Assembly (NCBI GenBank): GCA_902545555.1
Contig: CACCGK010000001.1
Span: 124,001-188,000 of the forward strand
DNA length: 64,000 bases
Source: an uncultured Pelagibacteraceae bacterium
Lineage (GTDB): Bacteria; Pseudomonadota; Alphaproteobacteria; Pelagibacterales; Pelagibacteraceae
Direction: 5' to 3'
Shown here: positions 27,043 through 35,082 of the stretch, in pieces
How the letters are laid out: the number at the start of each line of letters is the position of its first letter
How positions within the stretch are numbered: position 1 is the first letter of the stretch
Notes under the pieces: generated by a model
The model's database searches: none
What the model saw: the letters and a program-made list of their open reading frames with translations, nothing else
Told to the model about the DNA's origin: nothing
Position numbers and translations under genes: made by a program

Positions 27043-27291
27043 TTACTCATCTTTTTTTCTCCAGATAAAGTAAAAAATATAAGGTACTAAAGCTGGAACT
27101 ATTCCAAACCAAAACCACTCATCCCATCTAAAACTTTTGTCTAATGCTAGGCTTTTTAAACCATTCCACCAAGTCAGATATCCTATAAATATTATCCAAC
27201 TCAAACTTATAGTTGCAAATATCTTTGCTTTATTTGAAAGATCTATATTTGATATTTTAGAAATATAATTTTTAATATTGTCTAAATTCAT
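27043..27291 (-). CDS. Small two-helix membrane protein, unknown
   Basis: 82 residues from ATG 27291, which sits 10 bp after the upstream pilin stop; a longer start would overlap that pilin by 38 bp. Two hydrophobic segments (about residues 26-43 and 60-75) are separated by a charged tryptophan-rich loop, and the end is charged (RKKDE). It lies between a pilin and Amt copy 2 with only 3 bp to the latter. No family recognised. Confidence 0.6.
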   Translation of the reverse strand: MNLDNIKNYISKISNIDLSNKAKIFATISLSWIIFIGYLTWWNGLKSLALDKSFRWDEWFWFGIVPALVPYIFYFIWRKKDE

Positions 27292-27301
27292 GATGATTAA
27301 A

Positions 27302-27724
27302 TTAACAGTTTTTGCCTTCAGGAGGTGTAAATCTTCCATTTGCTAATAGTGTTAATTCGCAGGTACCACCAACTTCTTTTGCAAATATTTTGTAATTTGA
27401 TGCATCAGCAGCAACACAAATATTATAACCAACTTCTTCAGTAATACTATCCGAACCACCTAATAAGTTTGTTTCAATTGCATTCGATGTTGAATCTGAT
27501 GGGCTACATGAAGATGAGTTATTTGGCACATAATAAGATCCATTATCAGAGTAATGTTCAGTTTGACCTAAAGAGATTTGTTGCATTATATTTTTTGCAG
27601 AAGTTTTTTTGGCTGATGCTACGTAACCGTTGTAGCTTACAATTCCAACGGCAGCTATAATTCCTAGAATTGCAACAACCACCAAAAGCTCAATGAGTGT
27701 AAACCCTGAGCTTTTGGTGGTCAT
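27302..27724 (-). CDS. Type IV pilin (PilE-like)
   Basis: 140-residue prepilin: leader MTTKSSG, mature start FTLIE with Glu5, helix LLVVVAILGIIAAVGIVSYN. The head resembles PilE-type minor pilins of gammaproteobacteria, with EHYSDNGSYY near residue 55, NICVAADASNYKIFA near 100, and a C-terminal GRFTPPEGKNC. Cysteines at SSCSP, NICV, GTCEL and the last residue suggest disulfides. It is 22 bp downstream of the pilin at 27747 and not part of that pilin's cysteine subfamily. Confidence 0.92.
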   Translation of the reverse strand: MTTKSSGFTLIELLVVVAILGIIAAVGIVSYNGYVASAKKTSAKNIMQQISLGQTEHYSDNGSYYVPNNSSSCSPSDSTSNAIETNLLGGSDSITEEVGYNICVAADASNYKIFAKEVGGTCELTLLANGRFTPPEGKNC

Positions 27725-27746
27725 AAAATAAAAGAGTTTTAAATTA

Positions 27747-28214
27747 TTACTCTATTGTAATTTCGTTAGAAGTTACGTTACTACTAGTACCGCATGAAGT
27801 TGCAAAACATGTTGATACCGTAACTTTGCCTGTTCCCTGAATTACCCTTGTGTAACCAACATCTGAGTCATTATTTGTTGTTGTTGGGGTATGTGTTACA
27901 GCCGCATTGCTAGTAGAGTAAGGATTTTTAAAATCAGCTAGAGCTTTAGCTGCAGCCTCTGCAACATTCTTTGGTGTTTTTGCACTACAATCAAGTTCAT
28001 CACTCATTGCTTTGCTCTCACCTAAATTACATTTTTGTAATTCAGCAGCTACGTATTTTGCTACAGCAGCTTGGTTTGATTTAGCTGCTTGTTTTTTTGC
28101 ACCTGCTGTGTATCCTGAGTAAGCAACAACACCCACAGCTGCAAGAATTCCTATAATAGCTACAACAACTAGTAGCTCAATTAATGTAAAACCTTTATTT
28201 TTTTTATTTCTCAT
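27747..28214 (-). CDS. Type IV pilin, candidate major subunit
   Basis: 155 residues: leader MRNKKNKG, mature start FTLIE with Glu5, then the hydrophobic helix shared with the other pilins here. The head is alanine-rich (AAVAKYVAAELQKCNLGESKAM) and has a C-terminal pair TCFATSC. It has its own 145-bp upstream region with an AGAGG ribosome-binding site and comes first in a run towards Amt copy 2. Simple composition and position make it the best major pilin candidate, but expression data would be needed to settle that. Confidence 0.92.
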   Translation of the reverse strand: MRNKKNKGFTLIELLVVVAIIGILAAVGVVAYSGYTAGAKKQAAKSNQAAVAKYVAAELQKCNLGESKAMSDELDCSAKTPKNVAEAAAKALADFKNPYSTSNAAVTHTPTTTNNDSDVGYTRVIQGTGKVTVSTCFATSCGTSSNVTSNEITIE

Positions 28215-28263
28215 ATTTAAAACCTCTTTTATTTTATAATAATTTTAAACTGTATATATTTTA

Positions 28264-28280
28264 ATATTATTTAATAATAT
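28264..28280. promoter_or_regulatory. Inverted repeat between the pilin and STAS genes
   Basis: ATATTATT and AATAATAT flank a single central base, 49 bp upstream of the pilin start and 79 bp upstream of the STAS start. It lies just beside a TCATTTTGGG motif. An A/T-only palindrome can arise by chance in DNA this AT-rich. Confidence 0.3.
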
Positions 28281-28291
28281 AATGCAATTAA

Positions 28292-28301
28292 TCATTTTGG
28301 G
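28292..28301 (+). promoter_or_regulatory. TCATTTTGGG motif upstream of the STAS-kinase pair
   Basis: The site matches YCAWWWTGGG with TTT in the centre. It lies 58 bp before the STAS start and 77 bp before the divergent pilin start, so a bound regulator could affect either gene. It is the only member with a TTT core, hence slightly weaker. Confidence 0.35.
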
Positions 28302-28359
28302 TCAATCATAGATTGTATTTTTATTGATTTTATTAAAAAATTGTTAAATAAAGGCATTT

Positions 28360-28659
28360 ATGACTTACAAAGTTACAGAAGAGGGAAATATATCTACAGT
28401 TCATCTAGATGGTGAAATAGACATGGATGTAACTGAAAAAGCAAAAGAGGTTATAATGCCTCTTATAGAAGCAAAAAAAGAAGTTCACTTAAATTTAAAG
28501 GAAGTTCAATACATGGACTCCTCAGGAATATCAGTTTTGATTGAAAGTCATCAAAAAGCTATGGAGCTAGGAACCAAAGTTACTTTAAAAGAAATAAGCA
28601 AATCAGTTCTTAAAGTAATAATGATGGCTAAACTAGAACAAATCTTAAATTTGGATTAA
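28360..28659 (+). CDS. STAS-domain anti-anti-sigma-type antagonist
   Basis: 99 residues forming one STAS domain like SpoIIAA/RsbV. IDMDVTEKAKEVIMP follows strand 2, and YMDSSGISVLIES near residue 51 carries the phosphorylatable serine (Ser54 or Ser55) next to Asp53. In partner-switching systems this serine is phosphorylated by the RsbW-type kinase and dephosphorylated by a SpoIIE-type phosphatase; both enzyme types are encoded here. Its stop overlaps the kinase start as TAATG. It is the only STAS protein in the window, so it may be the shared substrate of three phosphatases. Confidence 0.92.
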   Translation: MTYKVTEEGNISTVHLDGEIDMDVTEKAKEVIMPLIEAKKEVHLNLKEVQYMDSSGISVLIESHQKAMELGTKVTLKEISKSVLKVIMMAKLEQILNLD

Positions 28660-29093
28660 TGGAACAAACAAATATTATTGACTTAGACGAAAAGAGAGAT
28701 TTTGAAGTAAATTCCTCAAATCTTAAACACGTTAGATCTTTCTGCAGAGAGGTTTTTGAAAAGTTAAACATCAATCAAGAACTTAAAGATGAATTAGTTT
28801 TAGCCATTGCAGAAGCTGCGCAAAACATTGTTAAGCACGCTTACAATAATGAACAAACTGAAGATAAAATGGAAATAAAAATATCTGTTAGTGATGGTCA
28901 TCTTGAAATAGGATTTTTTGACAAAGGAAGACCAGTAGAAAAAGATAAAATTAGACACCGAAAAATTGATGATATAAAACCAGGTGGATTAGGAACTTTT
29001 TTTATACAACAAATAATGGATGCAGTTGTTTTTAAAGAGGGTGAAAAACCTTGGATCAACCATCTAATACTTTCTAAAAATTTAAATAATTAA
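28659..29093 (+). CDS. RsbW/SpoIIAB-type HATPase serine kinase (anti-sigma-like)
   Basis: 144-residue GHKL ATPase domain. The N box is AIAEAAQNIVKHAYNN (Glu52, Asn56, His60), the G1 box is FFDKGRPV near 87, and the glycine lid is GGLGTFFIQQIMD near 109. It lacks a histidine-kinase dimerisation domain, so it fits a STAS serine kinase. RsbW-type proteins normally sequester a sigma factor; no alternative sigma factor lies in this window and the real target is unknown. It is coupled to the STAS gene and overlaps the convergent lipoprotein gene by 4 bp. Confidence 0.9.
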   Translation: MEQTNIIDLDEKRDFEVNSSNLKHVRSFCREVFEKLNINQELKDELVLAIAEAAQNIVKHAYNNEQTEDKMEIKISVSDGHLEIGFFDKGRPVEKDKIRHRKIDDIKPGGLGTFFIQQIMDAVVFKEGEKPWINHLILSKNLNN

Positions 29094-29383
29094 TTCTTTT
29101 CTACGTAACAATCTAAATTATTGTAATCGTCAAAAAAAATTTCAGCTAATTCATTGCTACTAGTTACAGGACAAACTAATGGCTGATTAAAAGACTGAAC
29201 CATGTGCTCACTGACATTTTTTCCTGTTTTATGTTTGATACCCGTATTTATTGTTCCTGATAAAAATGCTTGATTAACCTTACCAGTCGTAACAACAGTT
29301 ACTGCTGGACCCAAAACTGCTACATTCTGTGCACATCCAGAGAGTAATATTAAAACAACTAAAAAGTGTAAATTTTTAATCAC
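29090..29383 (-). CDS. Small lipoprotein, unknown
   Basis: 97 residues with a lipoprotein signal: hydrophobic FLVVLILL and lipobox LSGC, lipidated at Cys17. The mature part has VAVLGPAVTVVTTGKVNQAF, resembling short glycine-zipper-like lipoproteins, and two further cysteines (LVCPV, LDCYV). It lies 83 bp downstream of pilC on the same strand. A pilus accessory role is conceivable but not shown. Confidence 0.68.
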   Translation of the reverse strand: MIKNLHFLVVLILLSGCAQNVAVLGPAVTVVTTGKVNQAFLSGTINTGIKHKTGKNVSEHMVQSFNQPLVCPVTSSNELAEIFFDDYNNLDCYVEKN

Positions 29384-29466
29384 AACAAGGTGTTTAACTA
29401 AAGTTAATAAAAATGAAAGTTTTTTTTTAATAAAAGGGTTACAGATGTGTCCGATTTGATTTAATT

Positions 29467-30705
29467 TTAACCACCAATAATTGCACCAACGTTAAAGATT
29501 GGTGAGTACATTGCAATCATTAAACCACCAATCATAATACCCATAAATACAATCATGATAGGTTCAATTAGACTGGACATATTGTCCACAGCTGTGTCAA
29601 ACTCTTCTTCATAGTAATTTGATACTGAAGTAAACATTTCGTCTAAATTTCCTGTTTGCTCTCCTACAGAAATTAACTGACTAAAAGTAGGTGGAAATAT
29701 TGGTTCTTTTAAAAATAGTTTTGTAAGTGTGTCTCCTGAAAAAACTCCTTTTTTAACATTTTCTAAAGCAAGGGTAACCACATCGTTATTACTTACTGCT
29801 TTTGCAATTTCAATACTCTCAAGTAAATTTACACCAGCAGAACTTAAGTTACCCATAATTAATGAAATTCTAGCAATCAATGACTTTAAAATCATGTCAC
29901 CAAACACTGGCATTTTTAAAACTCTTTGATGCCATTTGTATCTAATTGCTGGAATTTTTGTTGTGGTATATTTAAAGATTACAAATAGTATAACAGTGAC
30001 AATTCCTAACGTTAAACCTCCTGAACCTCTCATAAAATTACTTGCTGTCATTATAACAGCCGTAGGTGTAGGAAGAGCAACACCCATACCTTCATACATC
30101 TCTGCAAAAACAGGAACTACTTTGATTAGCATGAAAACCATTACAGTAATGGCAACTGTAAACATAACCACTGGATAAGTTAGTGCACTTTTGATTTTCT
30201 TTTTAACTTTTTCTCTTTTTTCTAATGATTCTACCAATTTCATTAAAAAAACATCAAGTTTACCACTAGCCTCACCCGCTTTAATTAAGTTAATGTAAAT
30301 ACTATCAAAAATTTGTGGATATTTTTCAAAACATTTCGAAAGTGTTATTCCACCTTCTAAACTTTTTCTAATATCTTCAATAATTTCTTTCATTGTTGGA
30401 TGTTCAATTTGATCTCTTAACATACTAAGTACATTAAGAATTGGTAGACCAGCCTTTACCATAGTTGCAAATTGTTTTGAAAAAATTACAACATCTTGAG
30501 GTTTTACTTTTTTCTTTCCAAAAGAAAATCCGCCACTTTTTTTTTTATCTTTAGTAACTTTTTTTTTTGTTTTAACTAAATTTGTGATGATAATTTTTTG
30601 CTCTTTTAATTTAAATGATGCTTCTTCTTGATTTAATGCCTCTATAGATCCTTCAACATATTTACCTGCTGAAATACCTTTGTAAGAAAAAGTTTCTGAA
30701 GACAT
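29467..30705 (-). CDS. pilC: Type IV pilus inner-membrane platform protein
   Basis: 412-residue polytopic platform protein of the GspF/PilC family. The N-terminal cytoplasmic part carries KPQDVVIFSKQFATMVKAGLPIL near residue 67, the classic GspF entry motif. Two homologous halves follow, each with GEASGKLD or GEQTGNLDEM (near 137 and 340), and three membrane segments including SALTYPVVMFTVAITVMVF. PilC couples PilB and PilT to subunit insertion. It starts 5 bp after pilB with an AGGGGA ribosome-binding site and is the last structural gene of the pilMN-O-P-Q-B-C operon. Confidence 0.96.
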   Translation of the reverse strand: MSSETFSYKGISAGKYVEGSIEALNQEEASFKLKEQKIIITNLVKTKKKVTKDKKKSGGFSFGKKKVKPQDVVIFSKQFATMVKAGLPILNVLSMLRDQIEHPTMKEIIEDIRKSLEGGITLSKCFEKYPQIFDSIYINLIKAGEASGKLDVFLMKLVESLEKREKVKKKIKSALTYPVVMFTVAITVMVFMLIKVVPVFAEMYEGMGVALPTPTAVIMTASNFMRGSGGLTLGIVTVILFVIFKYTTTKIPAIRYKWHQRVLKMPVFGDMILKSLIARISLIMGNLSSAGVNLLESIEIAKAVSNNDVVTLALENVKKGVFSGDTLTKLFLKEPIFPPTFSQLISVGEQTGNLDEMFTSVSNYYEEEFDTAVDNMSSLIEPIMIVFMGIMIGGLMIAMYSPIFNVGAIIGG

Positions 30706-30710
30706 TCAAT

Positions 30711-32459
30711 TTAATCCCCTGATAAAACACGATCGTATTCTCTGAAATTTAAATCTCCTGTTAAAATCATTTCACGACCCATATCTTGCATTGTTCTAAA
30801 ACCTTCATTAGTTGCTATTTCTTTAAGTTCAGGTGTAGTAGCCTGTCTTAAGATCGCTTCTTTAATTGGTTTTGTAACATTTAAAATTTCATAGATACCC
30901 ATTCTTCCTTTATATCCAGTATCTTTGCATTTTGGACACCCCTTACCCTTTTGAACTTTTGCTCTTGAAGCTTGTTCAACTGTAAATCCAAGATCAGCTA
31001 AAGCTTTTGGAGTAATATCATCATCAGGAACTCTGCAATCTGGACATGTTTTTCTGGCAAGTCTTTGCGCTAAAACCAATGTGACAGCAGCACTAATTAA
31101 ATAATCAGGTGTTCCCATATTTTGTAATCTTGTGATTGTACTTGGCGCATCATTTGTGTGGAGTGTGCTAAATACCAAGTGGCCTGTTAATGCGGCTTTT
31201 AAACCTATGTCTACTGTTTCTTTATCCCTCATCTCTCCAACAAGAATAATTTCAGGATCTTGTCTTAAAAAGGATCTTAATGCAGTTGAAAAATTAAAAC
31301 CAATGTCATCTTTTATCTGAACCTGACCTACTCCATCTAATTCATACTCAACAGGATCTTCTGCAGTTAAAATATTCAAATTAGGTTTAGAAACTTCTTT
31401 TAGAATACTGTATAACGTAGTTGTTTTTCCAGATCCTGTAGGACCAGTTACTAAAACTAAACCTTGAGTACCATGTATTGCTTTTCTCAAATTTTTTAAA
31501 TCAGTTTCTTCAAAATTTAATTGCTCTAGACTAATATCACCTGCATCTTTGTTTAAAACCCGCATAACAATTCTCTCATTGTTTGCTGTAGGTAAAATTG
31601 ATAGACGCAAATCAACAACTTTACCATCTATTTTAAACGGAATTGCTCCGTCTTGAGGAAGTCTTCTCTCAGCAATATCAAGCTTACCCATTATTTTAAA
31701 ACGAGTAACCACTGCACCATAGTTTGAATGTAAAAACTTAGAAAATTGTTCTTGCTCTTGTAAAATACCATCTAGTCGATATCTAACTCTAGAGTTAAAT
31801 CTATAAGGTTCAATATGAATATCAGAAACTCCAGATTTAATTGCCTCTGCAACAACTGCTGTTGAAAATTTAATTACTTCAGATTCATTTTCTAAAGCCT
31901 CAATATCTTCTTCGGGTTTTTCATCTAAAACTTCTGTGTTATCATCTACGTCATAATCAAACGTTTGAATTTTTTCTTTATTTTTTTGTTGAATAGATTG
32001 CATTGTTGTTTCGCCATCTGCATGAAGTTTTTTAATAAAATCTGAAATCTCACTAATCTTAGCAGCATGTAATTCTATATCCATTTTGGTAATTGTTTTA
32101 AGATTTCTCATTAAACTAAGTTTAGAACTATCAGGAATAGCTATATGTAAAACTTTACCTTCTACTTTAAATGGTGCTATAAAATTCATATTAATATAAT
32201 TTGATGGTAGAACTGATTTAATCTCATCAGTTACAGACAAAGATGTTAAATCTACTACCTCTAATGATTGTTCTTTAACTAATAAATCTAAGATTTTATT
32301 TTCATCAGTAAGGTTAAGTTCAAAGACCGCATCCAATTGGGACTTTTGTCCTTCGGTTGATACTTTTTTGATATTGATTAAATCTTTTCCAGAAATAATA
32401 TCTTGATCAATCAAAATATTAATTAAATTTATTTCAGACTCTCTACTAATATTAATCAT
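30711..32459 (-). CDS. pilB: Type IV pilus extension ATPase
   Basis: 582-residue GspE-family hexameric ATPase powering pilus assembly. An N-terminal MshEN-like region (about 1-150) has LLVKEQSLEVVDLTSL near residue 58. The core has Walker A GPTGSGKTTT near 340, the Asp box with EDPVEYELDGVGQVQI, Walker B ILVGEMRDKET near 404, and the His-box TLHTNDAPST. A four-cysteine zinc motif (CPDC then CPKC near 495-520) is complete, as in PilB but not PilT. The start overlaps the pilQ stop as TAATG. MshEN domains can bind c-di-GMP in relatives; I did not verify key residues. Confidence 0.96.
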   Translation of the reverse strand: MINISRESEINLINILIDQDIISGKDLINIKKVSTEGQKSQLDAVFELNLTDENKILDLLVKEQSLEVVDLTSLSVTDEIKSVLPSNYINMNFIAPFKVEGKVLHIAIPDSSKLSLMRNLKTITKMDIELHAAKISEISDFIKKLHADGETTMQSIQQKNKEKIQTFDYDVDDNTEVLDEKPEEDIEALENESEVIKFSTAVVAEAIKSGVSDIHIEPYRFNSRVRYRLDGILQEQEQFSKFLHSNYGAVVTRFKIMGKLDIAERRLPQDGAIPFKIDGKVVDLRLSILPTANNERIVMRVLNKDAGDISLEQLNFEETDLKNLRKAIHGTQGLVLVTGPTGSGKTTTLYSILKEVSKPNLNILTAEDPVEYELDGVGQVQIKDDIGFNFSTALRSFLRQDPEIILVGEMRDKETVDIGLKAALTGHLVFSTLHTNDAPSTITRLQNMGTPDYLISAAVTLVLAQRLARKTCPDCRVPDDDITPKALADLGFTVEQASRAKVQKGKGCPKCKDTGYKGRMGIYEILNVTKPIKEAILRQATTPELKEIATNEGFRTMQDMGREMILTGDLNFREYDRVLSGD

Positions 32460-34018
32460 TACAAAATTCTTGGTGCAATAAACACCAATAATTCATCTAG
32501 ATTATCAGAATTAGCCTTACCTTTAAAGAGATTACCTATCACAGGCATATTTCCTATACCTGGTGTTTGGTTTTTGCTATTAGATTGTACATTTTTCTTA
32601 ATTCCGCCAATAACCACTATATCACCATCAGCAACTAATAATTTTGTGACTATTTCCATTTTATTTATCGGTGGCTCATCTGATGCAGCAGCTCTGTTAG
32701 GTGTGTCATTGTTTACTTTGATCGTTAATAAAACATTTCCATCACCAATTATGCTTGGAGTGACCTCTAACTTTAATGCTGCCTCTTTAAATGACGTTGA
32801 GGTAGTTCCGTCGGATGTAGTTTGATAAGGAATTTCCTCACCTTGAGTAACTGTCGCCAATTGGTTATCTAGAGTGAAAACTTTTGGATTAGATATAGTT
32901 TTACCCATACCCATGCTTTCAAGTGCTGTAATTTCAGCTTTTAAAACTCCAGTTGTGGTTCTTCTAAGTAATCCAATACCACTAGTTGCTCCAGTTACAG
33001 GAAAATTAGAAAAGCTATCTGTAGCAGAGCCTAAGTTACCCGTATCATTTAGACTTGTTCCTGTTGCACTTCCACTACTAGTGGCTCCTGTTCCTCCAAT
33101 AACATTTCCAGCTTTTTGATAATAACCACCTAATCTTGTGCCTAAAGCTCTTTCAAAATCTGAGTTTGCTTCAACTATAAATGCTTCAATTAAAACTTGC
33201 TTAGTTCTTATATCAATTTCCTTAATTACTTTATCAACTACATCTAAATCTTTTTCTTTTCCTCTTACTATTATAGATCTTGTAGTCACTTCCTCTGTGA
33301 TTTGAATTGGAGTAAATGAACTATCGCCTGATTGTTGTGTGAACAATTCTTCAATTGTTGCTTTAGCTTGTGCTGGAGAAATATAATATAATCTGAATAT
33401 TTCAGAATATATTGGTTCAACACTATCTTCTAATTCTACTTTTTTCTTAACTGCTTGAGCTCTTTCAGATTTATAATTTTCTTGAGAAGTTAAAGTTTCT
33501 GGTGAATGAACTCGTATCAAATTACTTGACACATCAACATCGGATGCATAATTTTTCATATCTAATAAAGCTTGGAATGCCTTATCCCAAGGAACATCAA
33601 TTAACTCAGCTGAAATTACTCCGGCAACTTCATCACCAACTAAAACATTAATTTCCCCAATTTTACCCATTAACTGCATTGTCTCTTTAAAGTCTAAATT
33701 TTTAAATTTTAAAGTTACTCTTTGCTTAAGTAGCGGGAAATTGTCAGAAATAATTAAATAATTTCTTTGAGCTTCTGAAGAAATTTTTTTTCTTTTACCT
33801 AATTTTCTAGTATCCCCTTCAACTGGCTTTGGCCCCATATCTAAAGTTTTAGAAATTTCAGATTTACCTGCTTTAGTAATATCGTTACTTTTAATTAATG
33901 GAGTGTTATGTTTAAAAGGTTTGTTATATTTTTTTGCAAACTGTGAATTGGCACATCCACTTAAAATAAAACCTAAAATCAGAACAACTGATAAATTAAA
34001 TATTTTTTTAATAATCAT
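32459..34018 (-). CDS. pilQ: Type IV pilus secretin (PilQ/MshL-like)
   Basis: 519-residue outer-membrane secretin with a lipoprotein signal (LSGC, Cys22). A STN/N-domain with VTLKFKNLDFKETMQLMGK begins near residue 101. An NHR-type domain follows (RLYYISPAQAKATIEELF near 209), then a C-terminal secretin domain with VLIEAFIVEANSDFERALG near 275, a gate region rich in Gly/Ser/Thr, and the signature TKLLVADGDIVVIGG near 460. It lacks the AMIN domains of classical PilQ and looks closer to MshL. It overlaps pilP by 11 bp and pilB by 1 bp. Confidence 0.93.
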   Translation of the reverse strand: MIIKKIFNLSVVLILGFILSGCANSQFAKKYNKPFKHNTPLIKSNDITKAGKSEISKTLDMGPKPVEGDTRKLGKRKKISSEAQRNYLIISDNFPLLKQRVTLKFKNLDFKETMQLMGKIGEINVLVGDEVAGVISAELIDVPWDKAFQALLDMKNYASDVDVSSNLIRVHSPETLTSQENYKSERAQAVKKKVELEDSVEPIYSEIFRLYYISPAQAKATIEELFTQQSGDSSFTPIQITEEVTTRSIIVRGKEKDLDVVDKVIKEIDIRTKQVLIEAFIVEANSDFERALGTRLGGYYQKAGNVIGGTGATSSGSATGTSLNDTGNLGSATDSFSNFPVTGATSGIGLLRRTTTGVLKAEITALESMGMGKTISNPKVFTLDNQLATVTQGEEIPYQTTSDGTTSTSFKEAALKLEVTPSIIGDGNVLLTIKVNNDTPNRAAASDEPPINKMEIVTKLLVADGDIVVIGGIKKNVQSNSKNQTPGIGNMPVIGNLFKGKANSDNLDELLVFIAPRIL

Positions 34019-34454
34019 CAGCCTCTCTAATTTGATTGTTAAAATCTAAAATTAAATATTTACCATCTTCTTTTTTAAAAATGGCTTCTGTAAGTCTTAA
34101 ATCTATAAATTGATTTTTTCCTAAATATTGACCTAATGTTAGAGTGATTGCCTCTCCTGCAGAGCTAACAACTGAAATATAACTATGATCTTTTCCTGAA
34201 ATTAAACCTGCAAGTTTAAAATTATATAAACTCATTTCATCTTCTTGTTCACCTTCTGGCATATTTGTCATTGAATTTGTACCTTCATTTCCAGCAAACG
34301 GATCATTTAGAGGTACTTCATCATCATCAGCTAATTCTTTTGTGATTTCTTTTACTTGCTCTATGAGTTCTTCTTTTTGATCGTGATTATCTGCCAAAGA
34401 TATTTTGGCAAACGTCATTATAACTATAACCAATAAAATTTTAAAAAAATTCAT
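34008..34454 (-). CDS. pilP: Pilus assembly protein PilP-like
   Basis: 148-residue periplasmic protein with a signal sequence (about 1-21, ending KISLA). An acidic low-complexity region (22-80) leads to a small beta domain with LAGLISGKDHSYISVVSS near residue 84 and EAITLTLGQYLG. This matches the PilP HR domain that joins PilNO to the secretin. Sequence is weakly conserved, but the position between pilO and pilQ is diagnostic. There is no lipobox, unlike many PilP proteins. Confidence 0.82.
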   Translation of the reverse strand: MNFFKILLVIVIMTFAKISLADNHDQKEELIEQVKEITKELADDDEVPLNDPFAGNEGTNSMTNMPEGEQEDEMSLYNFKLAGLISGKDHSYISVVSSAGEAITLTLGQYLGKNQFIDLRLTEAIFKKEDGKYLILDFNNQIREADDY

Positions 34455-35082
34455 TTGGTAATCCTACTATTGTTAATACTCCTGTAGCGACTATCGCTCC
34501 AGTTGAATCGTTTTGTACTACACTTATAGTCTCTTTGTCAAAGTTAAGCATTTTCTTTTGCTTGGATACTGCTCTTTTGAACTTTATATAGCCAAGAAAT
34601 TTACCTTTTATCTCAAAATCAACAGGTATTTTATAATATGACACCATATCTTGAGTTAAGTTATTTTCTGATTGATTGGCTATTCCCTCTTTCATAACTG
34701 CAATTGGTTCTTTCTTTTCAATTTTTGAAATTACCAATCCATTTACACCTGCATGTCTACTTAAACTTTGATAAAGATCTTCTACCTCAGCTTTAGAATG
34801 AAATAATGTAGAGCTTTCTTCAAATTCGGGTTTTAATTTTTTTATCCTAGCTTTAAATTGAATTATTTCATTTTCAAATTGAGAAATTTCGTTTTCTTTT
34901 AATAGTTTATCTTCATATTTTGCTTTTCTCTCTTTAACCATTGGGTTTAAGATTGCATAATAAATTATTAAGAAGATTATTATTGCACCAAATCCTATAC
35001 CAAATTTTATTAGTGTTTTTTTATCTGCGGCTCCAGAAAACTTGGCTTTCAAATCTGACATTGTTATATTTTTAAGATCCAT
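34441..35082 (-). CDS. pilO: Pilus assembly protein PilO
   Basis: 213 residues from ATG 35082, preferred over an upstream in-frame ATG at 35103 because GGGGAG lies 8 nt before it and the start overlaps the pilMN stop as TAATG. One membrane segment (about 26-45, IKFGIGFGAIIIFLIIYYAI) is followed by a coiled coil (50-95) and a ferredoxin-like periplasmic domain with FEIKGKFLGYIKFKRAVS near 160. PilO pairs with PilN to form the inner-membrane alignment complex. Confidence 0.9.
   Translation of the reverse strand: MDLKNITMSDLKAKFSGAADKKTLIKFGIGFGAIIIFLIIYYAILNPMVKERKAKYEDKLLKENEISQFENEIIQFKARIKKLKPEFEESSTLFHSKAEVEDLYQSLSRHAGVNGLVISKIEKKEPIAVMKEGIANQSENNLTQDMVSYYKIPVDFEIKGKFLGYIKFKRAVSKQKKMLNFDKETISVVQNDSTGAIVATGVLTIVGLPNEFF

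Noticed and set aside
28659-29093. Two-component histidine kinase
   Set aside because: There is no dimerisation/phosphoacceptor domain and no response regulator nearby; the STAS neighbour indicates a serine kinase.
32082-32091. CCATTTTGGT as another operator site
   Set aside because: It lies inside the pilB coding sequence and lacks the third G, so it is probably chance.
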